Position numbers and translations under genes: made by a program
Assembly: GCF_002899455.1 (NCBI RefSeq)
Contig: NZ_PPFB01000001.1
Location: forward strand, 5,059,001-5,123,000
Length of the DNA stretch: 64,000 nucleotides
Origin: Streptomyces sp. DH-12
GTDB taxonomy: Bacteria > Actinomycetota > Actinomycetes > Streptomycetales > Streptomycetaceae
Reading direction: 5' to 3'
The notes under the pieces: generated by a model
What the model saw: only the letters and a program-made list of their open reading frames with translations
Databases searched by the model: none
What the model was told of the DNA's origin: nothing
Part shown: positions 28,205 to 36,700 of the stretch, one piece after another
How positions within the stretch are numbered: position 1 is the first letter of the stretch
Layout: each line of letters begins with the position of its first letter

Positions 28205-28920
28205 ATGCCAGTGGAGTTCCTGACCGATGAGCAGGCGGCGTCGTACGGCAAGCTCAACGAGGAGCCGACCCGGCCGGAGCTGGAGCGGTTCTTCTTCTTG
28301 GACGACGAGGACCGCAAGCTGATCGGGAGGCGGCGCGGGGACCACAGTCGGCTCGGGTTCGCTCTCCAGATGTGCACGGTGCGCTACATCGGCCGCTTCC
28401 TCCCGGATGACCCGCTCGACGTGCCGTGGGTCGTGGTCGAGCACCTGGCCGCGCAGCTCGGCATCGAGGACATCTCGTGTGTGAAGCGGTACACCGAACG
28501 CAAGCCGACGGCGTACGAGCACGCGTGGGAGATCCGGGACGCCTACGAGTACCGCGAGTACGAGGACGCGGAGTGGCCGCGCCGGTTCCGTACCTTCCTG
28601 CACGGGCGGGCGTGGACGCACGCCGAGGGGCCGGTGGCGCTGTTCAACCAGGCGGCGGGCTGGCTGCGCCGGCACCGGGTGCTGCTGCCCGGGGTGAGCG
28701 TGTCGGCCCGGCAGGTGTCGGAGGCCCGGAAGGGCGCGGAGAAGCGGCTGCACGCCACCGCGGCGGGCGCCGCCCGCCGCGCCGACCCGGCGCTGCCCGG
28801 GGAACTGGTGGTGACGCTCAAGACGCCGGAGGGCTCGCGGTTCTCGGAGCTGGAGCGGCTGCGCCGGCCGCCGACGCGGGCGACCGGGACGGCGTTCGCC
28901 CGCGCGCTGGAGCGGGTGGT
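28205..28920 (+). pseudogene. Truncated Tn3-family transposase (N-terminal ~238 aa)
   Basis: The start MPVEFLTDEQAASYGKLNEE and following text (LGFALQMCTVRYIGRFL, RRHRVLLPGVSVSARQV, ELERLRRPP) match the DUF4158 N-terminal region of TnpA, which reads the inverted repeats. A full protein is ~1000 residues with a DDE domain; here homology-like sequence stops near ERV at ~28920 and unrelated sequence continues to a stop at 29005. The catalytic part is gone, so the element cannot move by itself. Confidence 0.85.
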
Positions 28921-28950
28921 GACGTGCCTTCCTCGGCGGTCGCATGCCGA

Positions 28951-29688
28951 TCAGCCGAGGGCGGGTCGGCCGCCCATCGCGCTGAGTGTGGCGCCGTTGA
29001 CGTAGCTGGCATCGGGGGAGGCCATGAAGGCGATGGCTCCGGCGATTTCCTCGGGGTCGGCGAGGCGCTGGAGAGCGACGGCCTGTCCTGCGGATTCGAA
29101 GGCGTCGCCGTAGGCGGCGGTGCCCTCCGTGCGGGTGGGACCGGCGGCGACGGCGTTGACGCGGACTCCGGCGGGGCCGTACTCGGCGGCCCAGACGCGG
29201 GTGAGGGATTCCAGGGCGGCTTTGGTGGCTCCGTAGATGCCGCTGCCGAGGCCGGGGGTGTCGGCAGCGCCGCTGCTGACGTTGATGATGGCGCCGTGTC
29301 CGCGTTCGGTCATGCCGGGGGCGAGGGCCTGGACGAGGAGGTAGGGGGCGCGGAGGTTGACGGCGATGTGGGCGTCGAAGGTGGCGGGGGTGGTGTCGAC
29401 GGTGCGGGCGAAGTGGAAGATCCCCGCGTTGTTGACCAGGATGTCGACTTCTCCGGCCCGGTCGGCCAAGGCGGTGACCTGTGCGGGATCAGTCAGGTCG
29501 GCGGGCTCGAAGCGGGCTTTGGCGCCGAGGGCTTCGATACGCTGGAGGGTGTCGGTGGCGCGCTGCTCGTTGCGGCCGTGGACGATGATGCTGGCGCCGC
29601 GGGCGGCCAGAGCCTGAGCGGTGGCCCGTCCGATGCCGGCGGTGGCGCCGGTGACCAGAGCGGTCTGCTGAGCGAGGTCGTGGTGCAT
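28951..29688 (-). CDS. Short-chain dehydrogenase/reductase (245 aa)
   Basis: Classical SDR features are complete: TGATAGIG cofactor motif near residue 14, NNAG near 90, NVSSG Ser, and YGATK as the YxxxK catalytic pair, ending in DASYVNGATLSAMGG. It oxidises or reduces a hydroxyl/keto group with NAD(P)H; the substrate is unknown. This is the only cargo enzyme left intact. Its start lies 44 nt after the original stop of the methyltransferase gene, so it was probably the last gene of an exporter-methyltransferase-SDR operon divergent from the XRE-cupin regulator. Confidence 0.9.
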   Translation of the reverse strand: MHHDLAQQTALVTGATAGIGRATAQALAARGASIIVHGRNEQRATDTLQRIEALGAKARFEPADLTDPAQVTALADRAGEVDILVNNAGIFHFARTVDTTPATFDAHIAVNLRAPYLLVQALAPGMTERGHGAIINVSSGAADTPGLGSGIYGATKAALESLTRVWAAEYGPAGVRVNAVAAGPTRTEGTAAYGDAFESAGQAVALQRLADPEEIAGAIAFMASPDASYVNGATLSAMGGRPALG

Positions 29689-29732
29689 GGTCGTGCTCGT
29701 TCCTGTGCGGTGTCGGCTGTTTGCGGGCGGGG

Positions 29733-30374
29733 CTAATGGGTGCGCTGGGCGGTCAGGACGGTGTCGTGGATGGTGACCTGTCGACCGTCGGGTGTGGTGG
29801 CGGTGCGGGGGCGGGCGGTGCGGGTGACGGGCTTTCAGGCGTGTGCGGGGAGGTCGTCGATGAGGTCGTCGGCGGTGTAGAAGATGTCGGGTTCGGGCGG
29901 GCGGGGCATGGCGGTGTCCAGGTCGCTGGGGTGGTGGCCGATGATCACCAGATGTCCGTCGCGGGCGACTCGTGAGGCGAGGGCGGCGAAGACGGCGAGG
30001 CGCAGGGGTGAGGGGAAGTGGAGGAAGGAGGCGGTGACGAGGTCGTAGCAGGGGGCGCCGTCATCGTGGGGCGTCCAGGTGCGGATGTCGGCCTTCTGCC
30101 AGGTGAGGCGGCCGGCCAGTGCGGCCGGGGTGTGGTCGGCTGCGCGGGCGAGGGCCTGGGCGGAGAAGTCGGTGCCGGTGACCTGCCAGCCTGCCTGGGC
30201 CAGCCAGAGGGCGTCGGCGCCCTCGCCGCATCCCGCCTCCAGCGCCGTACCCGGCACGAGCGCGCTTGCCGCCTCGACGAGAGCGGGGTTGGGCTGTCCG
30301 CTCCACAAGGGGTTGGGCTGGTGGTAGCGCTGGTCCCAGAACGCGGCTTCGTAGCGCGGATCGGTGTCACTCAT
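29733..30374 (-). pseudogene. Class I SAM-dependent methyltransferase with in-frame stop
   Basis: The open part (30374 to 29835, 179 aa) has ALEAGCGEGADALWLAQAGW (SAM motif I), TGTDFSAQAL and the following YDLVTASFLHF. It ends at a TGA at 29835-29837. Reading on in the same frame gives 33 more coding-like residues (KPVTRTARPRTATTPDGRQV...) to a TAG at 29733, which looks like the proper C-terminal beta strands of this fold. TGG to TGA is the simplest explanation. The ATG at 30374 has GGAG 8 nt upstream. The shortened protein may or may not be active. Confidence 0.75.
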
Positions 30375-31158
30375 CAGGAGTTCTCCAGGGTGTGGTCGGG
30401 GGGCTGGGGTGATCATGCGGGGGGTGTCGGGGGCGGGGATGCGGCGTGCCCAGAGACCGAACAGGAGCAGGCCGGCCAGGAGGAAGGCGGCGGTCGCGGG
30501 CAGGGCCGCTCCCAGACCGCCCTCCAGGCCGCCGGTGGCGGACAGCACGCCGGCCAGGACGGCCAGGCCCATGCCGCCGCCGAGTTGCTGCAGGCCTTGG
30601 GTGAGACTGGCGGCGGCGCCGATGTGCTCGGTGGGGGCCTGGTGCATGATCATGGCGGTGGCGGGGGCGAAAGTGGCGCCGGCGCCCGCGCCAAGCAGGA
30701 TCGAGGGCAGCAGCACGGTGACGATCGAGGTGTGCGCGTCGGCGTCGGCAGCCACCAGCGCCGTCCAGGCGATGCCCAGCACCAGCCCGGCAAGTCCCGT
30801 GCTGCCGATGACGCGCTCGCCCAGGCGCGGCAGCAGCCAGGGGGTGAGCTGGCTGGTGGCGATCAGGCCGGCGGTGAAGGGCACCAGGGCAAGGCCGGTC
30901 TGGATCGGGGTGAAGCCCAAGCACCTGCTGGGTGAGCAGGGTGGTGAGGAACAGGAAGCCGACCTGCCCGGCCGGGACGACCAGCATCGCCAGCAGCGGG
31001 CCCGAGCTGCGCATGGAGGAGAAGAACGCCAGCGGCATCACCGAGATCACCGCAGCCAGCGCCACCGGCCCACGCCGCACCGCCACCGCCACCGCCGCGC
31101 CGGGCGTAGCCGCGGCCCGCGGCGCCTCCGGCGCCTCGGTCCTGCTGTCGTTGCTCAT
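30375..31158 (-). pseudogene. MFS drug-exporter (DHA2-type) remnant
   Basis: The start MSNDSRTEAPEAP at 31158 (GGAG upstream) leads into one hydrophobic helix and then PLAFFSSMRSSGPLLAM, which in DHA2 exporters belongs to the middle of the protein; the first half of the transporter appears deleted. At about 30919 an extra T in GTGCTTGGGCTTC shifts the frame: QQVLG continues as FTPIQTGLALVPFTAG in the next frame. That second frame carries the C-terminal helices and runs without a stop into the methyltransferase frame. Two lesions make function unlikely. Confidence 0.8.
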
Positions 31159-31238
31159 CACGTCTCCATCACGTGCGGCGGACCCGATCGGCGCGCCTGG
31201 GTCCACAGTCACGCCGACCGTGCCGGAGCGCAAAGATC

Positions 31239-31256
31239 CTTGCTGTGGTGGCAAGG
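31239..31256. promoter_or_regulatory. Inverted repeat, probable operator of the XRE-cupin regulator
   Basis: CCTTGC-N7-GCAAGG lies in the 105-nt space between the divergent exporter and regulator genes, ending 7 nt before the regulator's start. Position and symmetry suit autoregulation. Confidence 0.5.
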
Positions 31257-31263
31257 TGGAAGG

Positions 31264-31848
31264 ATGGATGACGAGACACAGTCGACGATGGCCGCGGTCG
31301 GCCCCCGCCTCAAAGGGCTGCGCACCCAGCGCAACCTCTCCCTGACAGCCCTCGCCGAAGCCACCGGCATATCCCTCAGCACGCTCTCGCGCCTGGAATC
31401 AGGCCAGCGCCGCCCCACCCTCGAACTGCTCCTGCCCCTGGCCCGGGAACTGCGCGTGGACATCGGCCAGCTCATCGGCGCCCCGCAGACGGGCGACCCC
31501 CGCCTGCACCTCCAGCCCGTCACCCGCCACGGCATGACCATGCTCCCGCTCACCCGACGGGCAGGCAGCCTGCAAGCCTACAAATTGATCATCTCGCCGA
31601 AGATGCGCTCGCCCGAACCCGAGCAGGCCAGCCACGAGGGCTACGAATGGATCTACGTCCTCGACGGCCGACTGCGCCTGGTCCTGGGCGACAACGACCT
31701 GATCATGGGCCCGGGCGAAGCCGCCGAATTCGACACCCGCACCCCCCACTGGTTCGGCAACGCCGACGAACACCCCGTCGAGATTCTCAGCCTCCTCGGC
31801 CACCAAGGAGAACGCGCACACCTCCGCGCCCGCACCACACCACGATGA
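31264..31848 (+). CDS. XRE-family regulator with cupin sensor domain (194 aa)
   Basis: An N-terminal XRE helix-turn-helix (LKGLRTQRNLSLTALAEATG, then SLSTLSRLESGQRRP, residues ~12-65) is followed by a C-terminal cupin barrel (HEGYEWIYVLDGRLRLVLGD, LIMGPGEAAEFDTRTPHWFGN). Such proteins sense a small ligand and repress divergent metabolic or export genes. The start ATG at 31264 has GTGGAAGG just upstream. It is divergent from the MFS-methyltransferase-SDR genes, which it probably controlled. Intact. Confidence 0.9.
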   Translation: MDDETQSTMAAVGPRLKGLRTQRNLSLTALAEATGISLSTLSRLESGQRRPTLELLLPLARELRVDIGQLIGAPQTGDPRLHLQPVTRHGMTMLPLTRRAGSLQAYKLIISPKMRSPEPEQASHEGYEWIYVLDGRLRLVLGDNDLIMGPGEAAEFDTRTPHWFGNADEHPVEILSLLGHQGERAHLRARTTPR

Positions 31849-31877
31849 ACCCCCTGCGGCCACGCCTGCCATTCCAC

Positions 31878-33142
31878 CCTGTGGGCAAAGGATGGCACCC
31901 TCAAGTGATCAACGCACCACCCTCGGATGATCATGTGATCGTGGAGGCACAGGTGCGTGACTACGGGTTTTCGCCAGCTCAGCAGGACGAGATCTGGAGA
32001 CGCTGGCGCGAGGGGCAGTCGTTCAGCTTGATCGGGCGGGCGCTCGGGGCGCCGATGCAGAGCGCCCGTCGGTTCCTGCACCAGAGCGGCGGCGTCCGCC
32101 TCGCCGCTCAGATGCGGTCAGAGCGGCATCTGAACGGCAGAGAGCGCGAGGAGATATCCCGCGGCCTCGCCGCCGGGGAATCGGCCCGGCAGCTGGCCAA
32201 GCGGCTAGGCCGATCTCCTTCGACCATCTCACGCGAGATCGCCCGCAACGGCGGCCGGGACCGCTACCGAGCCGCGTCGGCCGATGCGGCCGCCTACGAG
32301 CGCGGGCGCCGCCCCAAGCAGGCCAAACTCGCCCAGCGACCTGCTCTACGCGCCCTGGTGGAAGCCAAGCTCGCTCTGTGCTGGTCACCCGAGCAGATCG
32401 CAGGATGGCTGCGCCGGCAGTTTCCTGATGACGCCTCCATGCAGATCTCGCACGAAGCGATCTACCTCTCGCTCTACGACCCTCGCCGGCGCCAGGCGAT
32501 CGACCGCAGCCTCACCCAGCGGCTGCGGTCAGGCAGGCCCATGCGCCGTCCGAAGATCGCCCGTCGGCCCACCGGGCGGGGCGTCATCCGCGGCATGGTG
32601 TCCATCACCGCCCGCCCCGCGGAGGTCGAGGACCGCAAGATCCCGGGCCACTGGGAGGGCGACCTCGTCATGGGTACCCGGCCCTCGGCCGTCGCCACGC
32701 TGGTCGAGCGCACCAGCCGTTACACGGCCATCGTCGCGCTGCCCGACGGCATCAAGGCCGAGCAAGTCACTCCGCATCTCACCAGGAATCTCCTCGGCAT
32801 CCCGCCCCAGCTACGACGAACGCTCACCTGGGACCGAGGGCGCGAGATCGCCGAGCACCAGGCCATCACCGCCGAGACGGGGATGCCGATCTACCTCTGC
32901 AAGCCGCGCAGCCCGTGGCAGCGCGGCACCAACGAGAACACCAACCGGCTGCTTCGGCAGTACCTGCCCAAGGGCGCGGACCTTCGCAGGTTCAGCCAGG
33001 CCGACCTGGACGCCATCGCCCACGAGCTCAACCACCGCCCGCGCAAGATCCATGGCTACCGCACTCCGGCAGAGGTCTACGCTGACCTTCTGAACAGCGG
33101 TGATGCGCTGACCGCTTGAGCTCGCCATCGTTTGACGACAGG
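31878..33142 (+). mobile_element. IS30-family insertion sequence nested in the transposon (~1265 bp)
   Basis: Imperfect terminal inverted repeats of 38 bp (29 matches) begin CCTGT...CAAA.GATGGC at 31878 and, reversed, at 33142. They enclose one transposase gene. The IS sits 29 nt after the regulator's stop. A target duplication could not be settled by eye. Confidence 0.75.
31935..33119 (+). CDS. IS30-family transposase (394 aa)
   Basis: A helix-turn-helix region (REREEISRGLAAGESARQLA to SPSTISREI) precedes a DDE catalytic domain: IPGHWEGDLVMG (first Asp), LTWDRGREIAEH (second Asp), and SPWQRGTNENTNRLLRQYLP (Glu). All three acidic residues are present and the frame is uninterrupted, so it looks functional. 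The GTG at 31935 gives the family's VEAQVRDYGFS start; a GTG at 31905 is also in frame and lies inside the left inverted repeat. Confidence 0.9.
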   Translation: MIVEAQVRDYGFSPAQQDEIWRRWREGQSFSLIGRALGAPMQSARRFLHQSGGVRLAAQMRSERHLNGREREEISRGLAAGESARQLAKRLGRSPSTISREIARNGGRDRYRAASADAAAYERGRRPKQAKLAQRPALRALVEAKLALCWSPEQIAGWLRRQFPDDASMQISHEAIYLSLYDPRRRQAIDRSLTQRLRSGRPMRRPKIARRPTGRGVIRGMVSITARPAEVEDRKIPGHWEGDLVMGTRPSAVATLVERTSRYTAIVALPDGIKAEQVTPHLTRNLLGIPPQLRRTLTWDRGREIAEHQAITAETGMPIYLCKPRSPWQRGTNENTNRLLRQYLPKGADLRRFSQADLDAIAHELNHRPRKIHGYRTPAEVYADLLNSGDALTA

Positions 33143-33274
33143 CGGCCGACGCGTCCGATGAACCCGTGCAATCCGGGGTTCGCGGCGGCGCGAATCCAAT
33201 CAGATCCGAGGGTGATTGCTGACGGAGTCTGACGACGGACAGGGTCCGATCCTCCGTACGGAAGGGGCCCCTCG

Positions 33275-34152
33275 GTGGCGAACCCGGTCCACAAGCGGGT
33301 CCCGACCGACCAGCGGTCAGCCGCCCGGCAGAGCCTCGTCCTCGACGAAGCCGGCATCGACGAGCCGGTCGTCTTCGAGGAGGACGGCGGCACCTCCACC
33401 CGCTCCAGCGGCCGAAGTCCGGCGAGCTGCTCACCTACGCGCGGCCGGGCGGCACCGGGCACATCCTCGACGTGCTCGACGTCCTCCACCGCGACCAGGT
33501 GGCGCTGCGCATCCACGACGGCGCGTTCTCCGCGATGGACCTCACCGCCCGCCACCCGCGCACCGGAGAGCTGCTGTCCACCGTGAAGTTCACGGTGCAG
33601 ACCCTGGCCGCCGCGGGCGAACTCCAGCGCGACCTCCAACGGGAGCTGACGTACGACGGGCTGCGGGCCGCCGAGGCCAAGGGCAGCAAGGGCGGGCGCC
33701 GCCCCGCCGTGGCGGCCGACAGGACGACACCGTGCGCACCGCGTACGTGGAGGGCCGTTCGATCGCCGCCCTCGCCCGCGACCACCGGGTCAGCCGCGGC
33801 GCGATCCGCACGGCCGTCGCGGACCTCATGCCCGACCACACCGCCGCTGAGGAGAATGCCCCCGCCCGGAGCCGCCGGTCACCCTCGCCATGCCGGGCAA
33901 GCTCGCCGACTTCCTCCACGCGGCCGACTTGGAGCCCGCCGGGCGGGCCGCGCTCGACCAGGGGGCACCGTACGGCGAGGTCAGGGCTACACCCTGCGCG
34001 TCACCGCCGTGCCCGCGGTCCACCGCCGACTTCTCGACCTCTCCCAGCCTCTCGACGGCGCCCCTGGGGCCGCTGTGATCCCGGCCCAGCGCAAGGCCCG
34101 CCGCGAGTACGCGAACCGCGTCACCGCTCTCGGAGCTCCGGCCTGGCCATGA
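33275..34152 (+). pseudogene. Serine recombinase/resolvase of the Tn3 element, frameshifted
   Basis: The start VHKRVPTDQRSAARQSLVLDE resembles the N-terminus of resolvases (here VPTDQ instead of the usual VSTDQ). The text then jumps frame: GTGHILDVLDVLHRDQVALR and LSTVKFTVQTLAAAGELQR (resolvase long-helix region), GRSIAALARDHRVSRGAIRT (C-terminal helix-turn-helix), and a final GYTLRVTAVPAVHRRLLDL in further frames. At least four frame changes and an internal deletion in the catalytic region are implied. It is not functional as written. Confidence 0.8.
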
Positions 34153-34197
34153 TCACCGGCTTAGCGTTAACCGCTGTACCGATGTTCCCCGAGGCCG
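34146..34197 (-). repeat. Right terminal inverted repeat
   Basis: Exact reverse complement of 28072-28123. The 5 bp just outside (34198-34202) are GGCGC, the same as 28067-28071. Confidence 0.92.
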
Positions 34198-34374
34198 GGC
34201 GCCGGCTCAGCCGCCGCGCGCCCGCGCGCCCGCGCGCCCGCCCGGCCGAGCGGCCGAGCGGCCGGAGACGCCGGCCCGCCCGGCTCTGAGAGGTCGAGGG
34301 CGGCGGTCGAGGGGCAGTCGGCCGTCGTGCGGCGATGCGTCTCGGGCGCACGGGTGTGCCTGCCCGGCCGTCGT

Positions 34375-34413
34375 GCCGGTGACGCGGCGCGGATCCCGCG
34401 CCGCGTCACCGGC
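34375..34413 (-). terminator. Terminator of the M48 protease gene
   Basis: A perfect 18-bp stem (34375-34392 with 34396-34413) with a 3-nt loop immediately follows the stop codon. There is no T tract, as is common in Streptomyces. Confidence 0.7.
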
Positions 34414-35520
34414 TCACGCCTCGTCGCGCGGCGGGTTCCGGTCGTCGTCGGGGTCCGGGCGGGAGGACGGGCCCGGCTTCGGGCCGGTGAAGCCGCCGAA
34501 GCCGCGGCGGACCCGGTCGCCCAGGTCGCCCGCGCCGCCCGCGATGTCGCTGACCAGCTTCATCAGCGGGTCCTTGGAGGTCCGCACCTCGCCGGCGTAG
34601 GCGCTCGCCGACTCCCGCCAGGAGTCCCGCACCGACGCGTCCTTGTCCTCCTCGCGGCGCGGGTAGTGGCCGTCCATGATCCGCTGGTACTCGCGGGAGG
34701 CCGCCCACTTCTTCAGCTCGGCCGCCCGCACCGTGGTGAACGGGTGCGAGCGCGGCAGCACGTTCAGGATCTTCAGCACGGAGTCGCGCAGGTCCCCGCC
34801 CGACTCGTACTCCTCGGCCTGCTCCAGGAACGCGTCCACGTTCATCTCGTGCAGGTGGTTGCCGCCCGCGATCTTCATCAGGCCGCGCATCGACGCCTGG
34901 AGGTCCTGGCCGACCAGCAGCCCCGCGCGGTCCGCCGACAGCTCCGACTTGCGGAACCACTCCCGCAGCGCGGTGACGATCGCCATGATCGCCACGTTGC
35001 CCAGCGGGATCCAGGCCACCCGGACCGCGAGCGACGTCAGGAACAGCAGGACCGTCCGGTACACCGAGTGACCGGACAGCGCGTGCCCGACCTCGTGCCC
35101 GACGACCGCCCGCATCTCCTCCTCGTCGAGCAGCTCCACCAGACCCGTGGTCACCACGATGACCGGCTCGTCGAGGCCGATGCACATCGCGTTGGGGTTC
35201 GGGTCCTGGTTGACGTACATCGGCGGGACCTTCTCCAGGTCCAGGATGTAGCAGGCGTCCCGCAGCATGTCGTTGAGGTGGGCGAACTGCCGGTCCGAGA
35301 CCCGTACCGAGTCGGACAGGAACAGCAGCCGCAGACTGCGCTCGGGCAGCAGCCCGCTGAGCGCCTTGAAGACCGTGTCGAACCCGCTCAGCTTCCGCAG
35401 CGCCACCAGCGCGGAACGGTCGGCGGGGTGTTCGTACGCACGCGAGGAGATTCCGGGGAAGCGCCTGCGCTGCCTGCCGGGCACCCTCTCGTGCCCGTGG
35501 TGCTGGTGGCCGTCGGACAT
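34414..35520 (-). CDS. M48-family membrane metallopeptidase (368 aa)
   Basis: Zinc site H142-EVG-H146 plus the downstream glutamate E193 (SELSADRAG) define the gluzincin core. Hydrophobic stretches (TVLLFLTSLAVRVAWIPLGNVAIMAIV) lie between the two parts of the site, as in HtpX/Ste24-like proteins that handle damaged membrane proteins. The N-terminus is His/Arg-rich and hydrophilic; the C-terminal ~60 residues are Pro/Asp/Arg-rich. The start ATG at 35520 has GGGGGA close upstream. It is transcribed alone; the transposon ended up between it and the FVRAA-pair genes. Confidence 0.92.
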   Translation of the reverse strand: MSDGHQHHGHERVPGRQRRRFPGISSRAYEHPADRSALVALRKLSGFDTVFKALSGLLPERSLRLLFLSDSVRVSDRQFAHLNDMLRDACYILDLEKVPPMYVNQDPNPNAMCIGLDEPVIVVTTGLVELLDEEEMRAVVGHEVGHALSGHSVYRTVLLFLTSLAVRVAWIPLGNVAIMAIVTALREWFRKSELSADRAGLLVGQDLQASMRGLMKIAGGNHLHEMNVDAFLEQAEEYESGGDLRDSVLKILNVLPRSHPFTTVRAAELKKWAASREYQRIMDGHYPRREEDKDASVRDSWRESASAYAGEVRTSKDPLMKLVSDIAGGAGDLGDRVRRGFGGFTGPKPGPSSRPDPDDDRNPPRDEA

Positions 35521-35810
35521 GTATCCCCCATGTGCGTCTGAGTGACCTGTGCGGTCGCCGGTGCGGCCCTTCGCTCCCCCGCGGCGGGACCCAGCCTAGG
35601 CGGAGATTCCGTGCGCGGGCAGCAGGGACGGCCGCTCCGTGCGGCTCCACGCGGAAGGACGACCGGGCACCGGGCAACGGTTGCCTCCCCGCGCCGGACG
35701 CCGGACGCCGCACGCCCGCAACGGCGGAGTCGGCGTGATCGCCGTGAAGTCGCCCGCTTACGATGAGCCCACGTCTTTATCCCGCCCACACGCGATAGGT
35801 CCTGCCGAAG
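35521..35810. other. 290-nt divergent gap
   Basis: This holds the promoters of the M48 gene (minus) and of the small membrane peptide gene (plus). No gene and no clean consensus promoter is visible; a GATAGGTCC segment 14 nt before the plus-strand start is the only -10-like candidate. Confidence 0.3.
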
Positions 35811-35975
35811 ATGAGCTTCCCCAGCACCGCTGTCCAGATGGTCACGCTCGCCGCCGAGGGCGGAGAGCACGGCGGCAACCACCAGAGCCTCAACCCCTGG
35901 GTCACGGGAGGCGGCGCCCTGCTCGCGCTGCTGCTCCTGCTGTGGATCACCACCCGCTTCAACCGCGACCGCTGA
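35811..35975 (+). CDS. Small membrane protein (54 aa)
   Basis: ATG at 35811 to TGA at 35973-35975. The peptide starts [20 protein letters not shown], has a His/Gly/Asn linker, then a single helix ([18 protein letters not shown]) and a short basic end NRDR. Third codon positions are almost all G or C and the gene sits 70 nt before nadD on the same strand, so it is probably a real, translated gene. The function is unknown. Confidence 0.75.
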   Translation: MSFPSTAVQMVTLAAEGGEHGGNHQSLNPWVTGGGALLALLLLLWITTRFNRDR

Positions 35976-36045
35976 ACCGCCGGGCCCCCGTCTCCGGGGC
36001 ACTGGCCGACGGAGCCCGCGGGCCGGGCCGGTAGGGTCTGCACGC

Positions 36046-36684
36046 ATGGGAGAGCAGGACATGCCTACCGGCCCCGGCACCGGCCCGGGCGAGCGGGGCA
36101 AGCGCCGTCTGGGCGTCATGGGCGGCACTTTCGACCCGATCCACCACGGGCACCTCGTGGCGGCCAGCGAGGTGGCCGCGCAGTTCCACCTCGACGAGGT
36201 GGTCTTCGTCCCCACCGGCCAGCCGTGGCAGAAGAGCCACCGCGCGGTCTCGCCCGCCGAGGACCGTTACCTGATGACGGTCATCGCCACCGCCGAGAAC
36301 CCGCAGTTCTCGGTGAGCCGCATCGACATCGACCGCGGCGGACCCACCTACACCGTGGACACCCTGCGCGACCTCGACGCGCTCAACCCGGACACGGACC
36401 TGTTCTTCATCACCGGCGCCGACGCCCTCGCCCAGATCCTGACCTGGCGCGACAGCGAGGAACTGTTCTCCCTGGCACACTTCATCGGCGTGACCCGGCC
36501 CGGCCACCACCTGACCGACGCCGGTCTGCCCGAGGGCGGTGTCTCGCTCGTGGAGGTCCCGGCCCTCGCCATCTCCTCCACGGACTGCCGTGCGAGAGTC
36601 GCCAAGGGAGACCCCGTCTGGTACCTGGTGCCGGACGGTGTCGTGCGCTACATCGCCAAGCGTCAGCTGTATCGCGGCGAGTGA
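36046..36684 (+). CDS. nadD: Nicotinate-nucleotide adenylyltransferase
   Basis: NAD synthesis step that adenylates nicotinate mononucleotide. Motifs: [20 protein letters not shown] (GxFxPxHxGH), [15 protein letters not shown], and [11 protein letters not shown] (ISSTxxR). The length of 212 residues is normal. The start is ambiguous: ATG at 36046 has TAGGGT ending 8 nt before it (leaderless pattern), while ATG at 36061 has GGAGAG 6 nt before it. The LCP gene follows after 16 nt and rsfS after that, a common actinobacterial order. Confidence 0.95.
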   Translation: MGEQDMPTGPGTGPGERGKRRLGVMGGTFDPIHHGHLVAASEVAAQFHLDEVVFVPTGQPWQKSHRAVSPAEDRYLMTVIATAENPQFSVSRIDIDRGGPTYTVDTLRDLDALNPDTDLFFITGADALAQILTWRDSEELFSLAHFIGVTRPGHHLTDAGLPEGGVSLVEVPALAISSTDCRARVAKGDPVWYLVPDGVVRYIAKRQLYRGE

Positions 36685-36700
36685 GCCGAGAGGGGCACCG

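Larger units (their letters stand above)
28072..34197. mobile_element. Decayed Tn3-family transposon, 6126 bp
   Basis: The element is bounded by perfect 52-bp inverted repeats (28072-28123 and 34146-34197) and flanked by a 5-bp direct repeat GGCGC (28067-28071 and 34198-34202), the duplication size of Tn3 elements. Inside the left end is the 5' part of a Tn3-type transposase gene; inside the right end is a serine recombinase gene broken by frameshifts and deletions. Cargo consists of a dehydrogenase, a methyltransferase and an exporter (both broken), an XRE-cupin regulator and an IS30-family element. The transposon landed between two chromosomal genes without disrupting either. Confidence 0.85.

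Noticed and set aside
29835-30920. Exporter-methyltransferase fusion protein
   Set aside because: The methyltransferase has its own ATG and ribosome site, and the exporter part is frameshifted, so the fusion frame is a result of damage.
28104-34178. Peptide MITGLALTAVPMFPEAG encoded reading outward in both inverted repeats
   Set aside because: It follows automatically from the two repeats being identical; no gene structure around it supports translation.
34203-34374. Open frames just right of the transposon
   Set aside because: Arg/Ala/Pro repeats without start, ribosome site or family; short GC-rich spacer.
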